Below are positions 7,829-13,963 of a stretch of DNA of 32,223 bases, in pieces. Origin of the DNA: Pontiellaceae bacterium (GTDB lineage Bacteria > Verrucomicrobiota > Kiritimatiellia > Kiritimatiellales > Tichowtungiaceae); the NCBI GenBank assembly GCA_029939835.1, contig JAOZSE010000010.1, forward strand, positions 1-32,223, given 5' to 3'. Position 1 is the first letter of the stretch, and every line of letters begins with the position of its first letter. Under the pieces are notes generated by a model. It was given only the letters and a program-made list of their open reading frames with translations. It ran no database searches and was not told the DNA's origin. The position numbers were made by a program, and so were the translations under genes.

Positions 7829-8218
7829 ATGAGACATCTTAAGAAAACAGTTAAACTCGGACGCCATGGCGCGCACCGCGATGCGATGCTGGCCAATCAG
7901 GTGTGCAGCCTGATTGCCGAGCGTCGCATCAAAACCACCCTGGCTAAAGCCAAGGCAACCCGCACGATTGCTGAAAAAATGGTTACACTCGGCAAAAAAG
8001 GCGATCTGGCTGCGCGCCGGAAGGCGACGTCCAAGCTGAAAAATCCCGCAGCGGTCAAAACGCTGTTTGAGGAGATTGCACCGACTTTTGCGGAACGCGC
8101 CGGAGGCTATACGCGGATTACCAAACTGGGCCCGCGAATGAGTGACGCCTCTGAAATGGTAATCCTTGAGTGGGTCGAAGCCGCAGAGCCGGCCGAAGCC
8201 GCCACAAAGAAAAAGTAA
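7829..8218 (+). CDS. rplQ: 50S ribosomal protein L17
   Basis: L17 surrounds the polypeptide exit tunnel. The 129-residue product starts MRHLKKTVKLGRHGAHRDAM, continues LANQVCSLIAERRIKTTLAKAK in pieces typical of L17, and includes GGYTRITKLGPRMSDASEM, the second diagnostic block. A short Ala/Glu/Lys tail (EPAEAATKKK) is the only addition. It is the last gene of the alpha-operon segment and is followed by a hairpin terminator candidate. Confidence 0.97.
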   Translation: MRHLKKTVKLGRHGAHRDAMLANQVCSLIAERRIKTTLAKAKATRTIAEKMVTLGKKGDLAARRKATSKLKNPAAVKTLFEEIAPTFAERAGGYTRITKLGPRMSDASEMVILEWVEAAEPAEAATKKK

Positions 8219-8238
8219 TCGCAGGAGATTGCCGATGA

Positions 8239-8273
8239 AAAAGACCTCTCAAGCAGACGCTGGGAGGTCTTTT
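8239..8273 (+). terminator. Hairpin terminator after rplQ
   Basis: AAAAGACCTC at 8239-8248 pairs perfectly with GAGGTCTTTT at 8264-8273 across a 15-nt loop, and the right arm itself supplies a T tract. It lies 21 nt after the rplQ stop and 29 nt before pta, so it should end the ribosomal transcript. Oddly, it overlaps a 30-codon frame that starts at ATG 8235 behind AGGAGA (8223-8228), so read-through could depend on ribosome position. Confidence 0.8.
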
Positions 8274-8301
8274 GTATTTAAATGCGAAGGGGAAGCGAGT
8301 C

Positions 8302-9273
8302 ATGAGCCGCAGTGCATTCATTGCTGATATTATTGAGAAAGCCAAGGCCGGTCCGCGCACCATTGTGCTGCCGGAGGGCGCGGATGAGCGCGTTATTGCC
8401 GCCGCCAACACCATCACGGATGATGGCATTGCCAAGGTGATTGTGCTTGGCGACGAAACCGTCGCGGCGCGCGTTGGCAAAGGCATCACAGTGATCAACC
8501 CCGAAACCTCGGAAAAACTCAATGAATATGCCGCTGCGCTTTGTGAACTGCGTAAGCATAAAGGGCTGACCCTTGAACAGGCGAAGGAGGCGCTCAAGCA
8601 GGTGAACTGGTTCGGCATGATGATGGTGCACAGCGGCGAAGCCGACGGTTTGGTTTCCGGCGCGGCCCATTCCACCGCCGACACGGTGCGCCCCGCGCTC
8701 CAGATCATCAAAGGTTCGTTTGTTTCCAGCGTCATGTTCATGTGTGTACAGGACACCACCTATGTCTTTTCTGACTGCGCGCTGGTCGAAAATCCCGATG
8801 CCGACCAACTCGCGCACATTGCGGTCAGTAGCGGTCTGACTGCTCTCAAGTTTGGCATTCCCGGCGATGTCGCTCTTCTTTCCTATTCCACCAAGGGTTC
8901 GGCCTCCAGTTCGCTGGTTAAGAAGGTGGTTGAAGCGACGGCCCGGGCCAAAGAACTTCTTGCTGAAGAGCATTCGGAGGCTGCCGTCCGGCTCGACGGC
9001 GAGCTCCAGCTTGACGCAGCCATCGTGCCGCAGGTGGCGAAGAGCAAAGCACCGGATAGCCCGCTGGCGGGCGAGGCGCGCGTACTGGTTTTCCCCGATC
9101 TCAACGCGGGTAACATCGGCTATAAGCTCGTGCAGCGCCTTGGCGGCGCCGAAGCCTACGGCCCGATGCTTCAGGGCCTGAATAAACCGGTGAATGATTT
9201 GTCGCGCGGATGCAGCGCAGAGGATATTGTCGGGCTGGTCGCCATTACGGCGGTGCAGGCACAGGGTGTTTAA
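8302..9273 (+). CDS. pta: Phosphate acetyltransferase (short form)
   Basis: Pta converts acetyl-CoA and phosphate to acetyl phosphate and CoA in the cytoplasm. The 323-residue product is the catalytic PTA domain alone, without the N-terminal DRTGG/AAA regulatory region of the E. coli enzyme. Family blocks visible are IVLPEGADERV near the start, VHSGEADGLVSGAAHSTADT in the middle, GDVALLSYSTKGSA, and the C-terminal LVFPDLNAGNIGYKLVQRL. AGGGGA at 8288-8293 sets the start at ATG 8302. It is followed 12 nt later by ackA, so the two form an acetate-producing, ATP-yielding operon. Confidence 0.96.
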   Translation: MSRSAFIADIIEKAKAGPRTIVLPEGADERVIAAANTITDDGIAKVIVLGDETVAARVGKGITVINPETSEKLNEYAAALCELRKHKGLTLEQAKEALKQVNWFGMMMVHSGEADGLVSGAAHSTADTVRPALQIIKGSFVSSVMFMCVQDTTYVFSDCALVENPDADQLAHIAVSSGLTALKFGIPGDVALLSYSTKGSASSSLVKKVVEATARAKELLAEEHSEAAVRLDGELQLDAAIVPQVAKSKAPDSPLAGEARVLVFPDLNAGNIGYKLVQRLGGAEAYGPMLQGLNKPVNDLSRGCSAEDIVGLVAITAVQAQGV

Positions 9274-9285
9274 ACGGAGTGGAGC

Positions 9286-10485
9286 ATGAAAATACTGGTG
9301 ATCAATTCGGGGTCGTCCTCGATCAAATACAAACTTTATCAGGCGAAGGATAACAATCACGACTTTATCCTGCTGGCCTCCGGCGGGGCCGAACGTATCG
9401 GCATCTCCGGCGCCTTCATCAACCACAAAAAAGAGGGCCGCGAAAAAGACCATATTTTCGTGGAACTGCCCGACCATAAGAAAGCCATTCATTCAATTTT
9501 TGAAATCCTCACCGATCCGGAGAAGGGCTGCCTAGCCGGACTGCAGGAGTTGGCGGGTGTCGGCCACCGCGTGGTGCATGGCGGTGAGCATTTCACCAAA
9601 TCGGTTCTGGTCGACGGGGAAGTCGTCAAAGCCGTCCGGGAAAGCTCTGTGCTGGCTCCGCTCCACAATCCGCCCAACCTGATGGGGATTCAGGCGGTTT
9701 ATGAACTGCAGCCGAAAATGAAACAGGTCGCTGTGTTCGATACCGCGATTCACCAGACCATGCCGCCCAAGGCCTATCTCTACGGCCTGCCCAGGGAGCA
9801 GTACACCGTCCATAAGATCCGCCGCTATGGCTTCCACGGCACCTCGCACGGCTATGTCGCCCGGAAAGCCGCCAAAGAGCTCAAGCGTCCGATCAAAAAG
9901 CTCAAGCTTATCACCTGCCACCTCGGCAACGGCGGTTCCATCACCGCCTTCGTCGGCGGCAAATCGGTCGACACCTCCATGGGACTCACGCCGCTGGCCG
10001 GCCTGCTGATGGGAACGCGTTCCGGCGATCTTGATCCCTACATTCCGCTGCACATTATGCAGACGCAGGATATGAGCGTTGAGCAGGTCAGCGGCCTAAT
10101 GAACAAGCATGGCGGACTGCTCGGCCTCTGCGGCAAGCGCGATATGCGCGATGTGATCGACGGGTACGAAAAAGGCCGTGGAGCCTGTATCGAAGCTGTC
10201 GAAATGTTCGTGTACAGCATCCAGAAATATATCGGTGCCTACATCGCCGCCATGAACGGCGTAGACGCCATCGTTTTCACTGCGGGCATCGGTGAAAACG
10301 TCGGCCTTATCCGTGAAAAGGTGCTCGAAAACTTTGGCTACATCGGCCTCAAACTCAACAAACGCTCCAACGGGGCCAACAAAACCCTTATCACCTCCAA
10401 AAACTCAAAAGTGAAGGCGCTCGTCATTCACACCGACGAGGAAAAAGTTATCGCTTCGGATACCTTCGATATCCTCAATGGATAA
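9286..10485 (+). CDS. ackA: Acetate kinase
   Basis: AckA transfers phosphate from acetyl phosphate to ADP, giving acetate and ATP. The 399-residue length is typical. The ASKHA-fold motifs are present: ILVINSGSSSIKY at residues 3-15, GHRVVHGGEHF, LAPLHNPPNL, VFDTAIHQTMP, IRRYGFHGTSHGYVA, CHLGNGGSI, and the late FTAGIGEN. GGAG at 9276-9279 is the ribosome-binding site. With pta it forms the standard substrate-level phosphorylation branch of fermentation. Confidence 0.97.
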   Translation: MKILVINSGSSSIKYKLYQAKDNNHDFILLASGGAERIGISGAFINHKKEGREKDHIFVELPDHKKAIHSIFEILTDPEKGCLAGLQELAGVGHRVVHGGEHFTKSVLVDGEVVKAVRESSVLAPLHNPPNLMGIQAVYELQPKMKQVAVFDTAIHQTMPPKAYLYGLPREQYTVHKIRRYGFHGTSHGYVARKAAKELKRPIKKLKLITCHLGNGGSITAFVGGKSVDTSMGLTPLAGLLMGTRSGDLDPYIPLHIMQTQDMSVEQVSGLMNKHGGLLGLCGKRDMRDVIDGYEKGRGACIEAVEMFVYSIQKYIGAYIAAMNGVDAIVFTAGIGENVGLIREKVLENFGYIGLKLNKRSNGANKTLITSKNSKVKALVIHTDEEKVIASDTFDILNG

Positions 10486-10506
10486 ACGATAGCCGTTAGT
10501 TTTATT

Positions 10507-10560
10507 GTAGGGCGGGGGCCGTGACCCCGCCGAGATTCCGCGATCACGGATCGCGGCTGC
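10507..10560. repeat. GTAGG-type palindromic repeat with two hairpins
   Basis: After TGTAGG, an imperfect hairpin (GGCGGGGGC, loop CGT, GACCCCGCC, one mismatch) is followed by a perfect 8-3-8 hairpin CCGCGATC-ACG-GATCGCGG at 10538-10556. It lies 21 nt after the ackA stop and has no T-run. It matches the general plan of the other dispersed palindromes of this window and may double as the ackA 3' end. Confidence 0.7.
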
Positions 10561-10613
10561 AAATTGTTCTAGATTTAGACGGCCATCCTGTGAAATAAAC
10601 ACTTCTTAGTCCT

Positions 10614-11225
10614 ATGAAAAAAGCATCTACAGCCTATGTCTGGTTCGATACCGAGTTCACCTCCCTCGAACTCGACGAGGCGCACCTGCTTCAGGTCGCC
10701 GTCATGCTCACGGATAAAGACCTTCGGCGTATTACGCCGCCCGAGGAAGACATCAATCTTTATATCCGGCTGCCCGAAAATGCGCACCTCAGTTCCTGGG
10801 TGAAGAAAAACATTCCCGATCTGATCAAAAAATGCCAGTCGCGCGCCGCGGTGCCCGTTGAAGAGGTGGATGCCAAACTTACCGCCTTGCTGGACCGCTG
10901 GTGCGGCACGCCGCTCAAAACGATCCAAAAGCGGCCGGTGATGGCGGGCAACAGTATCCATACCGACTGGATGCTCGCGCGTAAATTTTTCCCGGACTTC
11001 GTGAGCCGTCTGCATTACCGTCTGCTCGACGTTTCTGCACTTAAAATCCAATGGCTCGATCTGACGGGTGGGGCGGAGTTTAAAAAGGATGATTCCAAAG
11101 CCGTCAAAAAATATTTTCCCGAAGCCGACCTGCGCCGTCTCCGCCAGCACGACGCCTGCTACGACATCGTCGCCTCCGCCGCCGAACTCGCCTACTATCG
11201 CGAAAACCTTCTGCGCTTAGGTTGA
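10614..11225 (+). CDS. orn: Oligoribonuclease-like DEDDh 3'-5' exonuclease
   Basis: Oligoribonuclease degrades 2-5 nt RNA fragments, including pGpG, to mononucleotides. The 203-residue product has the DEDDh first motif WFDTEFTSLELDEAHLLQVA (D12, E14), the segment SWVKKN where Orn has its own helix, MAGNSIHTDWMLARKFFP with the second motif Asp, YRLLDVSALK, and the last motif HDACYDIVASAAELAYYR. Length and motif spacing fit Orn better than DNA polymerase epsilon-type exonucleases. The FDTEFT variant of the usual DMEMTGL is unusual. It is convergent with thyX. Confidence 0.85.
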   Translation: MKKASTAYVWFDTEFTSLELDEAHLLQVAVMLTDKDLRRITPPEEDINLYIRLPENAHLSSWVKKNIPDLIKKCQSRAAVPVEEVDAKLTALLDRWCGTPLKTIQKRPVMAGNSIHTDWMLARKFFPDFVSRLHYRLLDVSALKIQWLDLTGGAEFKKDDSKAVKKYFPEADLRRLRQHDACYDIVASAAELAYYRENLLRLG

Positions 11226-11246
11226 TTTCTCTTCGTCGAACGAAAA

Positions 11247-11324
11247 GGTAGGGCGCGTTCGCCGAACGCGCCGCCAGTCCTGAGCTTTCTCGGAGGGCGG
11301 ACGGCTCGGCGAGCCGTCCCTACC
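11247..11324. repeat. GGTAGG/CCTACC palindromic element, three-hairpin form
   Basis: Outer arms GGTAGG (11247-11252) and CCTACC (11319-11324) enclose a left 9-3-9 hairpin at 11252-11272 (GGCGCGTTC, GCC, GAACGCGCC), an imperfect middle hairpin, and a right 9-3-9 hairpin at 11299-11319 (GGACGGCTC, GGC, GAGCCGTCC). It occupies the gap between convergent orn and thyX, where it could end both transcripts. Confidence 0.85.
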
Positions 11325-11328
11325 AAAA

Positions 11329-11360
11329 ATGCCCCGTGGCTTGCTGCGGGGAGTTTCACT
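11329..11360. repeat. ATGCCCCG...CGGGGAG hairpin repeat at the thyX 3' end
   Basis: A short hairpin word, ATGCCCCGTGGCTTGCTGCG followed by GGGAGTTTCACT. Close copies are at 13670-13692 (truncated) and 13769-13800, the latter directly beside another GGTAGG element exactly as here. The thyX stop codon (complement of 11356-11358) lies inside the repeat's conserved TTTCACT end. Confidence 0.8.
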
Positions 11361-12210
11361 CGGCCGGTTTTTGGAAGAGGGAGAGGTTTCCGGAGAGTTT
11401 ATCTTCGAACTCAGCGAGGCGGCGGCCTTCGAGCGGATTTTCTTTGCCGGCAATGAGATCGTTGATGGCAGCGATCTCGTCGCTGGAGAATTTGGCGCCG
11501 CGCAGGACGTGGCGCTCGAACGATTCATAGGCCATCGGGCAGACGGCTTTGACGATGCCGGCGATGGCGCGGGCGTATTCCTGAATTTCCCACTGGGCGT
11601 GGGAGTCCATGCGCAGTTTGAGGAAGTGCAGCATGTTTTTGAGATCCATCTGCCAGTACCACTCGGTGTACATCGAAAGCGGCAGGTTGATGCGGGCCAG
11701 CTCGCGGGCGATACCGTCGTCCAGAAGCTCTTCATAGTTGGCGAAGCTGGCGGACTGGTCGCTCTTGAGCAGTTCGAGAACTTTGTCCTGCAGTTCAACC
11801 GGTACGGCTTCGTTTTCGCGACCCTGTTTGTTGTCGGCGCTTTGCAGGCTGATGTGTTCGCGCGGCGGCAGGTAGAACTCGTCTTTCATGACACTGTAGC
11901 GTCCGGATATCTCGTTAAGGCGCGCTGTGCGGTGGCGGATCCACTGGCGGGCGACAAAGAGCGGCATTTTGCAGTGGAGTTCGAAAATGACGTGTTCGAA
12001 GGGGGAGGTGTGCTCATGGCGCAGGAGGTAGTCGATCAGGCCCGCGTCCTGCCGGAGGGTTTTGGTGCCTTCGCCGTAGGAGACGCGCGCGGTCTGCACA
12101 ATGCGGTCATCGCCGCCCATGTAATCCACCAGCCGGACAAATCCTTTGTCGAGCACCTTGATTTCCTGATCGAGCAGGGCTTCCGCTGTCGGAACCGTGA
12201 TATGAGCCAT
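11356..12210 (-). CDS. thyX: Flavin-dependent thymidylate synthase
   Basis: ThyX makes dTMP from dUMP using FAD, NADPH and methylenetetrahydrofolate. The 284-residue product has the ThyX signature RHR-x7-S as RHRTARLNEIS at residues 92-102, with the second Ser of the usual RHRTxSxNE changed to Ala. It is preceded by MPLFVARQW and followed by GRYSV. A DDRIVQTARVSYGEGTK block lies near residues 34-50. I choose ATG at 12210 because AGGAG lies 6 nt upstream on the minus strand. The longer frame to 12276 only reads a TGGAAT-type repeat. No thyA is seen in the window. The last codon and stop fall in a dispersed repeat. Confidence 0.95.
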   Translation of the reverse strand: MAHITVPTAEALLDQEIKVLDKGFVRLVDYMGGDDRIVQTARVSYGEGTKTLRQDAGLIDYLLRHEHTSPFEHVIFELHCKMPLFVARQWIRHRTARLNEISGRYSVMKDEFYLPPREHISLQSADNKQGRENEAVPVELQDKVLELLKSDQSASFANYEELLDDGIARELARINLPLSMYTEWYWQMDLKNMLHFLKLRMDSHAQWEIQEYARAIAGIVKAVCPMAYESFERHVLRGAKFSSDEIAAINDLIAGKENPLEGRRLAEFEDKLSGNLSLFQKPAE

Positions 12211-12220
12211 AATCAACTCC

Positions 12221-12263
12221 TGGAATGTTGGAATAGTGGAAAATGGAATAATGGTGGAATGAA
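12221..12263. repeat. TGGAAT-rich short repeat upstream of thyX
   Basis: A run of TGGAATGTTGGAATAGTGG-type words, with a close relative at 21326-21366 (same succession TGGAATGT, GGAATA, TGGAAAA, TGGAATA). It lies in the thyX 5' flank. The other copy supplies the start of the CzcB-like gene, so this is a dispersed repeat and not a thyX operator. Confidence 0.6.
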
Positions 12264-12295
12264 CGGGCCGGGGCAAATAATTTGTTCCGAGGGGG

Positions 12296-12368
12296 TTGAC
12301 AATAAATTTAAAAAGTGCATCATACGCGCATCATTATAAATAAGAGTTGTTCATACAGGTGATGCACT
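12296..12368 (+). promoter_or_regulatory. Promoter with TGCATCA operator-like repeats upstream of the aldolase-like gene
   Basis: A perfect -35 TTGACA at 12296-12301 is followed at 17-18 bp by a weak -10 (ATCATA/TCATAC at 12319-12325). AGTGCATCA at 12314-12322 is the exact inverted repeat of TGATGCACT at 12360-12368, which abuts the start codon. A third copy, GCATCAT, lies at 12328-12334. The spacing places one arm over the -10 and the other over the ribosome-binding site (AGGTGA at 12357-12362), suggesting repression or an RNA hairpin that hides the start. Confidence 0.5.
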
Positions 12369-13535
12369 ATGAGTACGTTTGAAGGAACAGGCATCAAAAA
12401 TCTGAAGCTGCGCGGCGGAATTTACTACTGGCGGCAGAAGATGGACGGTGTTCAGTACTCGGAGTCTTTGCAGACTGCGGATCGCGAAGAGGCTCTCAAA
12501 CGGATGGCCGAAAAGGTGGAGGCCGTAAAAAGCGGAACGGGTTTAAAGGAGAAAAAAATGACGAAAGAGAAAGATATAAGTTCGGAATCGGTCGACTACT
12601 GGCCGCAACTCAAGGTACTCGACTGCACGATTCGTGACGGGGGACTGATGAATAACCATCAGTTCAGTGACGATTTCGTACGCATGGTTCACAAGAATCT
12701 TGTGGCAGCGGGCGTGGACTACATGGAAATCGGCTACAAGGCAGACAAAAAACTGTTCAGCCCCGATGAGTACGGTCTCTGGAAATCGTGCGACGAGGAT
12801 GCGCTCAACCGCTTTTTCGGTGACGAGGATCCCGGTATTAAACTCAGTGTGATGGCAGACGTTGGCCGAACCACAGAGAGCGACATTGTTCCGGCTGACC
12901 AGAGTGTACTCGATCTCATTCGTGTGGCCTGCTACATCCACCAGATTCCTGCCGCAATGGATATGGCTAAAGACGCCAAATACAAGGGCTATGAGGTCGC
13001 CATTAACCTGATGGCGATCTCGACTGTACCGGAGTTCGAGCTCAATAAAGGCCTCGAACTGATCGGACAAAGCGAAGCCGATATGGTGTACCTCGTCGAC
13101 AGCTTTGGTTCGCTCTACTACGAGCAGATCGAAGACCTCATGCGCCGGTATCTCGCCGCGATGGGCGAGGGAAAGCAGGTAGGCATTCATGCGCACAACA
13201 ATCAGCAGATGGCGTACGTGAACACCATTTGCTGCGCCATTAACGGTGCCACGATGCTCGACTCAACTATCGACGGAATGGGCCGCGGGGCGGGCAACTG
13301 CCCGACCGAGCTGCTGCTCGGGTTCCTGCGCAATCCCAAATTCCACCAGCGGCCGATCATCGAAGCCGTTGAAAAACTGATGGTTCCGCTGCGCGAAACC
13401 ATCGACTGGGGCTACAGCGTTCCCTACATGATCACTGGGCAGCGCAACGAACATCCGCGCGCGGCGATCAAGGTGCGCGAGGGCGATCAGAAAAACGAGT
13501 TCATCAAGTTTTACGACGAGATGTACGATCAGTAG
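12369..13535 (+). CDS. DRE-TIM (HMGL-like) aldolase-type protein with a recombinase-arm-like N-terminus
   Basis: Residues about 80-388 are a DRE-TIM/HMGL-like barrel: KVLDCTIRDGG (the RD of the metal/catalytic motif), GVDYMEIGYK, MVYLVDSFGSLY, the metal-binding GIHAHNNQQMAY and the late STIDGMGRGAGNCPTELL. This places it with 4-hydroxy-2-oxovalerate aldolase/isopropylmalate synthase relatives. The substrate cannot be told. Residues 1-60 (KLRGGIYYWRQKMDGVQYSE, then SLQTADREEALKRMA) look like the N-terminal arm domain of tyrosine recombinases. An internal ATG at 12558 (residue 64) has AAGGAG 7 nt upstream, so a 325-residue aldolase alone may be the main product. Both starts have ribosome-binding sites. 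It stands alone between its own promoter and terminator. Confidence 0.8.
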   Translation: MSTFEGTGIKNLKLRGGIYYWRQKMDGVQYSESLQTADREEALKRMAEKVEAVKSGTGLKEKKMTKEKDISSESVDYWPQLKVLDCTIRDGGLMNNHQFSDDFVRMVHKNLVAAGVDYMEIGYKADKKLFSPDEYGLWKSCDEDALNRFFGDEDPGIKLSVMADVGRTTESDIVPADQSVLDLIRVACYIHQIPAAMDMAKDAKYKGYEVAINLMAISTVPEFELNKGLELIGQSEADMVYLVDSFGSLYYEQIEDLMRRYLAAMGEGKQVGIHAHNNQQMAYVNTICCAINGATMLDSTIDGMGRGAGNCPTELLLGFLRNPKFHQRPIIEAVEKLMVPLRETIDWGYSVPYMITGQRNEHPRAAIKVREGDQKNEFIKFYDEMYDQ

Positions 13536-13568
13536 ACCTTCCCCGCGCTTCGCGATGCTCAGCGCCTC

Positions 13569-13593
13569 CCCTCCGAAAGGAGGGTTTTTTTTT
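13569..13593 (+). terminator. Strong intrinsic terminator
   Basis: CCCTCC at 13569-13574, a GAAA tetraloop, GGAGGG at 13579-13584 and then nine T residues. It lies 33 nt after the aldolase-like gene and is the clearest rho-independent terminator of the window. Confidence 0.93.
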
Positions 13594-13711
13594 GTTCCTC
13601 TCCACGGGAGGGCTGGCCGTCGGGCCGGGAGGAGTGCTCTGTCTGTTTTTTTACCGAAATTGTCGCAGAATGCCCCGTGGCTTGCTGCGGGAATGAATGC
13701 GTCCCTCGAAA

Positions 13712-13765
13712 GGTAGGGACGCCTCTCCGAGGCGTCCGCGGACCGCTCGGAGAGCGGTCCCTACC
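13712..13765. repeat. GGTAGG/CCTACC palindromic element, two-hairpin form
   Basis: Outer GGTAGG (13712-13717) and CCTACC (13760-13765) enclose two perfect 9-3-9 hairpins: GGACGCCTC-TCC-GAGGCGTCC (13717-13737) and GGACCGCTC-GGA-GAGCGGTCC (13740-13760). This is the cleanest copy of the family and shows its architecture best. Stem sequences differ from the other copies but pairing is complete. Confidence 0.92.
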
Positions 13766-13768
13766 AAG

Positions 13769-13800
13769 ATGCCCCGCGGGTTGCTGCGGGGAGCTTCACT
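13769..13800. repeat. ATGCCCCG...CGGGGAG hairpin repeat
   Basis: Full copy of the word also found at 11329-11360 with two internal differences (GCGGGTTGCTGCGGGG against GTGGCTTGCTGCGGGG), sharing the trailing GAG(C/T)TTCACT. It again lies 3 nt downstream of a GGTAGG element, so the two may travel as a pair. A truncated third copy is at 13670-13692. Confidence 0.8.
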
Positions 13801-13862
13801 TCGACCTGCGATATTCCTTGTTCGATATTCGATATTTCCTTTATTCTCACGCCTTCCTCAAA

Positions 13863-13946
13863 GCCGGAGTGGCGGAATTGGTAGACGCACTGGACTCAAA
13901 ATCCAGCGGTAGCAATACTGTGAGGGTTCGAGTCCCTCCTCCGGCA
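13863..13946 (+). tRNA. tRNA-Leu (anticodon CAA)
   Basis: An 84-nt class II tRNA. The acceptor GCCGGAG (13863-13869) pairs with CTCCGGC (13939-13945), followed by discriminator A. The D-arm contains GGTAGAC, the anticodon stem CTGGA/TCCAG holds loop CTCAAAA with anticodon CAA, a long variable arm follows, and the T-arm is GAGGG-TTCGAGT-CCCTC. CCA is not encoded. It reads UUG Leu codons. The lysS start is 17 nt downstream, so the two may be co-transcribed. Confidence 0.96.
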
Positions 13947-13963
13947 TGCTCTAGGAGATAACT

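Larger units (their letters stand above)
13536..13862. other. Gene-free stretch filled by a terminator and small repeats
   Basis: No gene is supported in these 327 bases. They contain the terminator at 13569-13593, a truncated ATGCCCCG repeat at 13670-13692, a full GGTAGG/CCTACC element at 13712-13765, a second ATGCCCCG copy at 13769-13800 and an AT-rich GATATTC-rich run (13809-13840) just before the tRNA. Open frames across it only translate these repeats. Confidence 0.7.

Noticed and set aside
8278-9492. Minus-strand open frame of 404 codons opposite pta and ackA
   Set aside because: Complement of two clear genes; the composition is rich in His, Arg and Gly as expected for an antisense shadow and has no motif.
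11329-12339. Plus-strand open frame of 336 codons opposite thyX
   Set aside because: It is a shadow of thyX, which has complete family motifs, and starts within a repeat.
12369-12560. Prophage or integrative element at the tRNA-Leu gene
   Set aside because: Only an arm-domain-like stretch is present; there is no catalytic recombinase domain, no phage genes and no duplicated tRNA end in the window.
10507-13800. CRISPR array
   Set aside because: Repeats are few, irregularly spaced, palindromic and different in length, with no regular unique spacers and no cas genes.
13677-13961. Open frames across the repeats before and over the tRNA
   Set aside because: They translate only the palindromic repeats and the tRNA gene itself.
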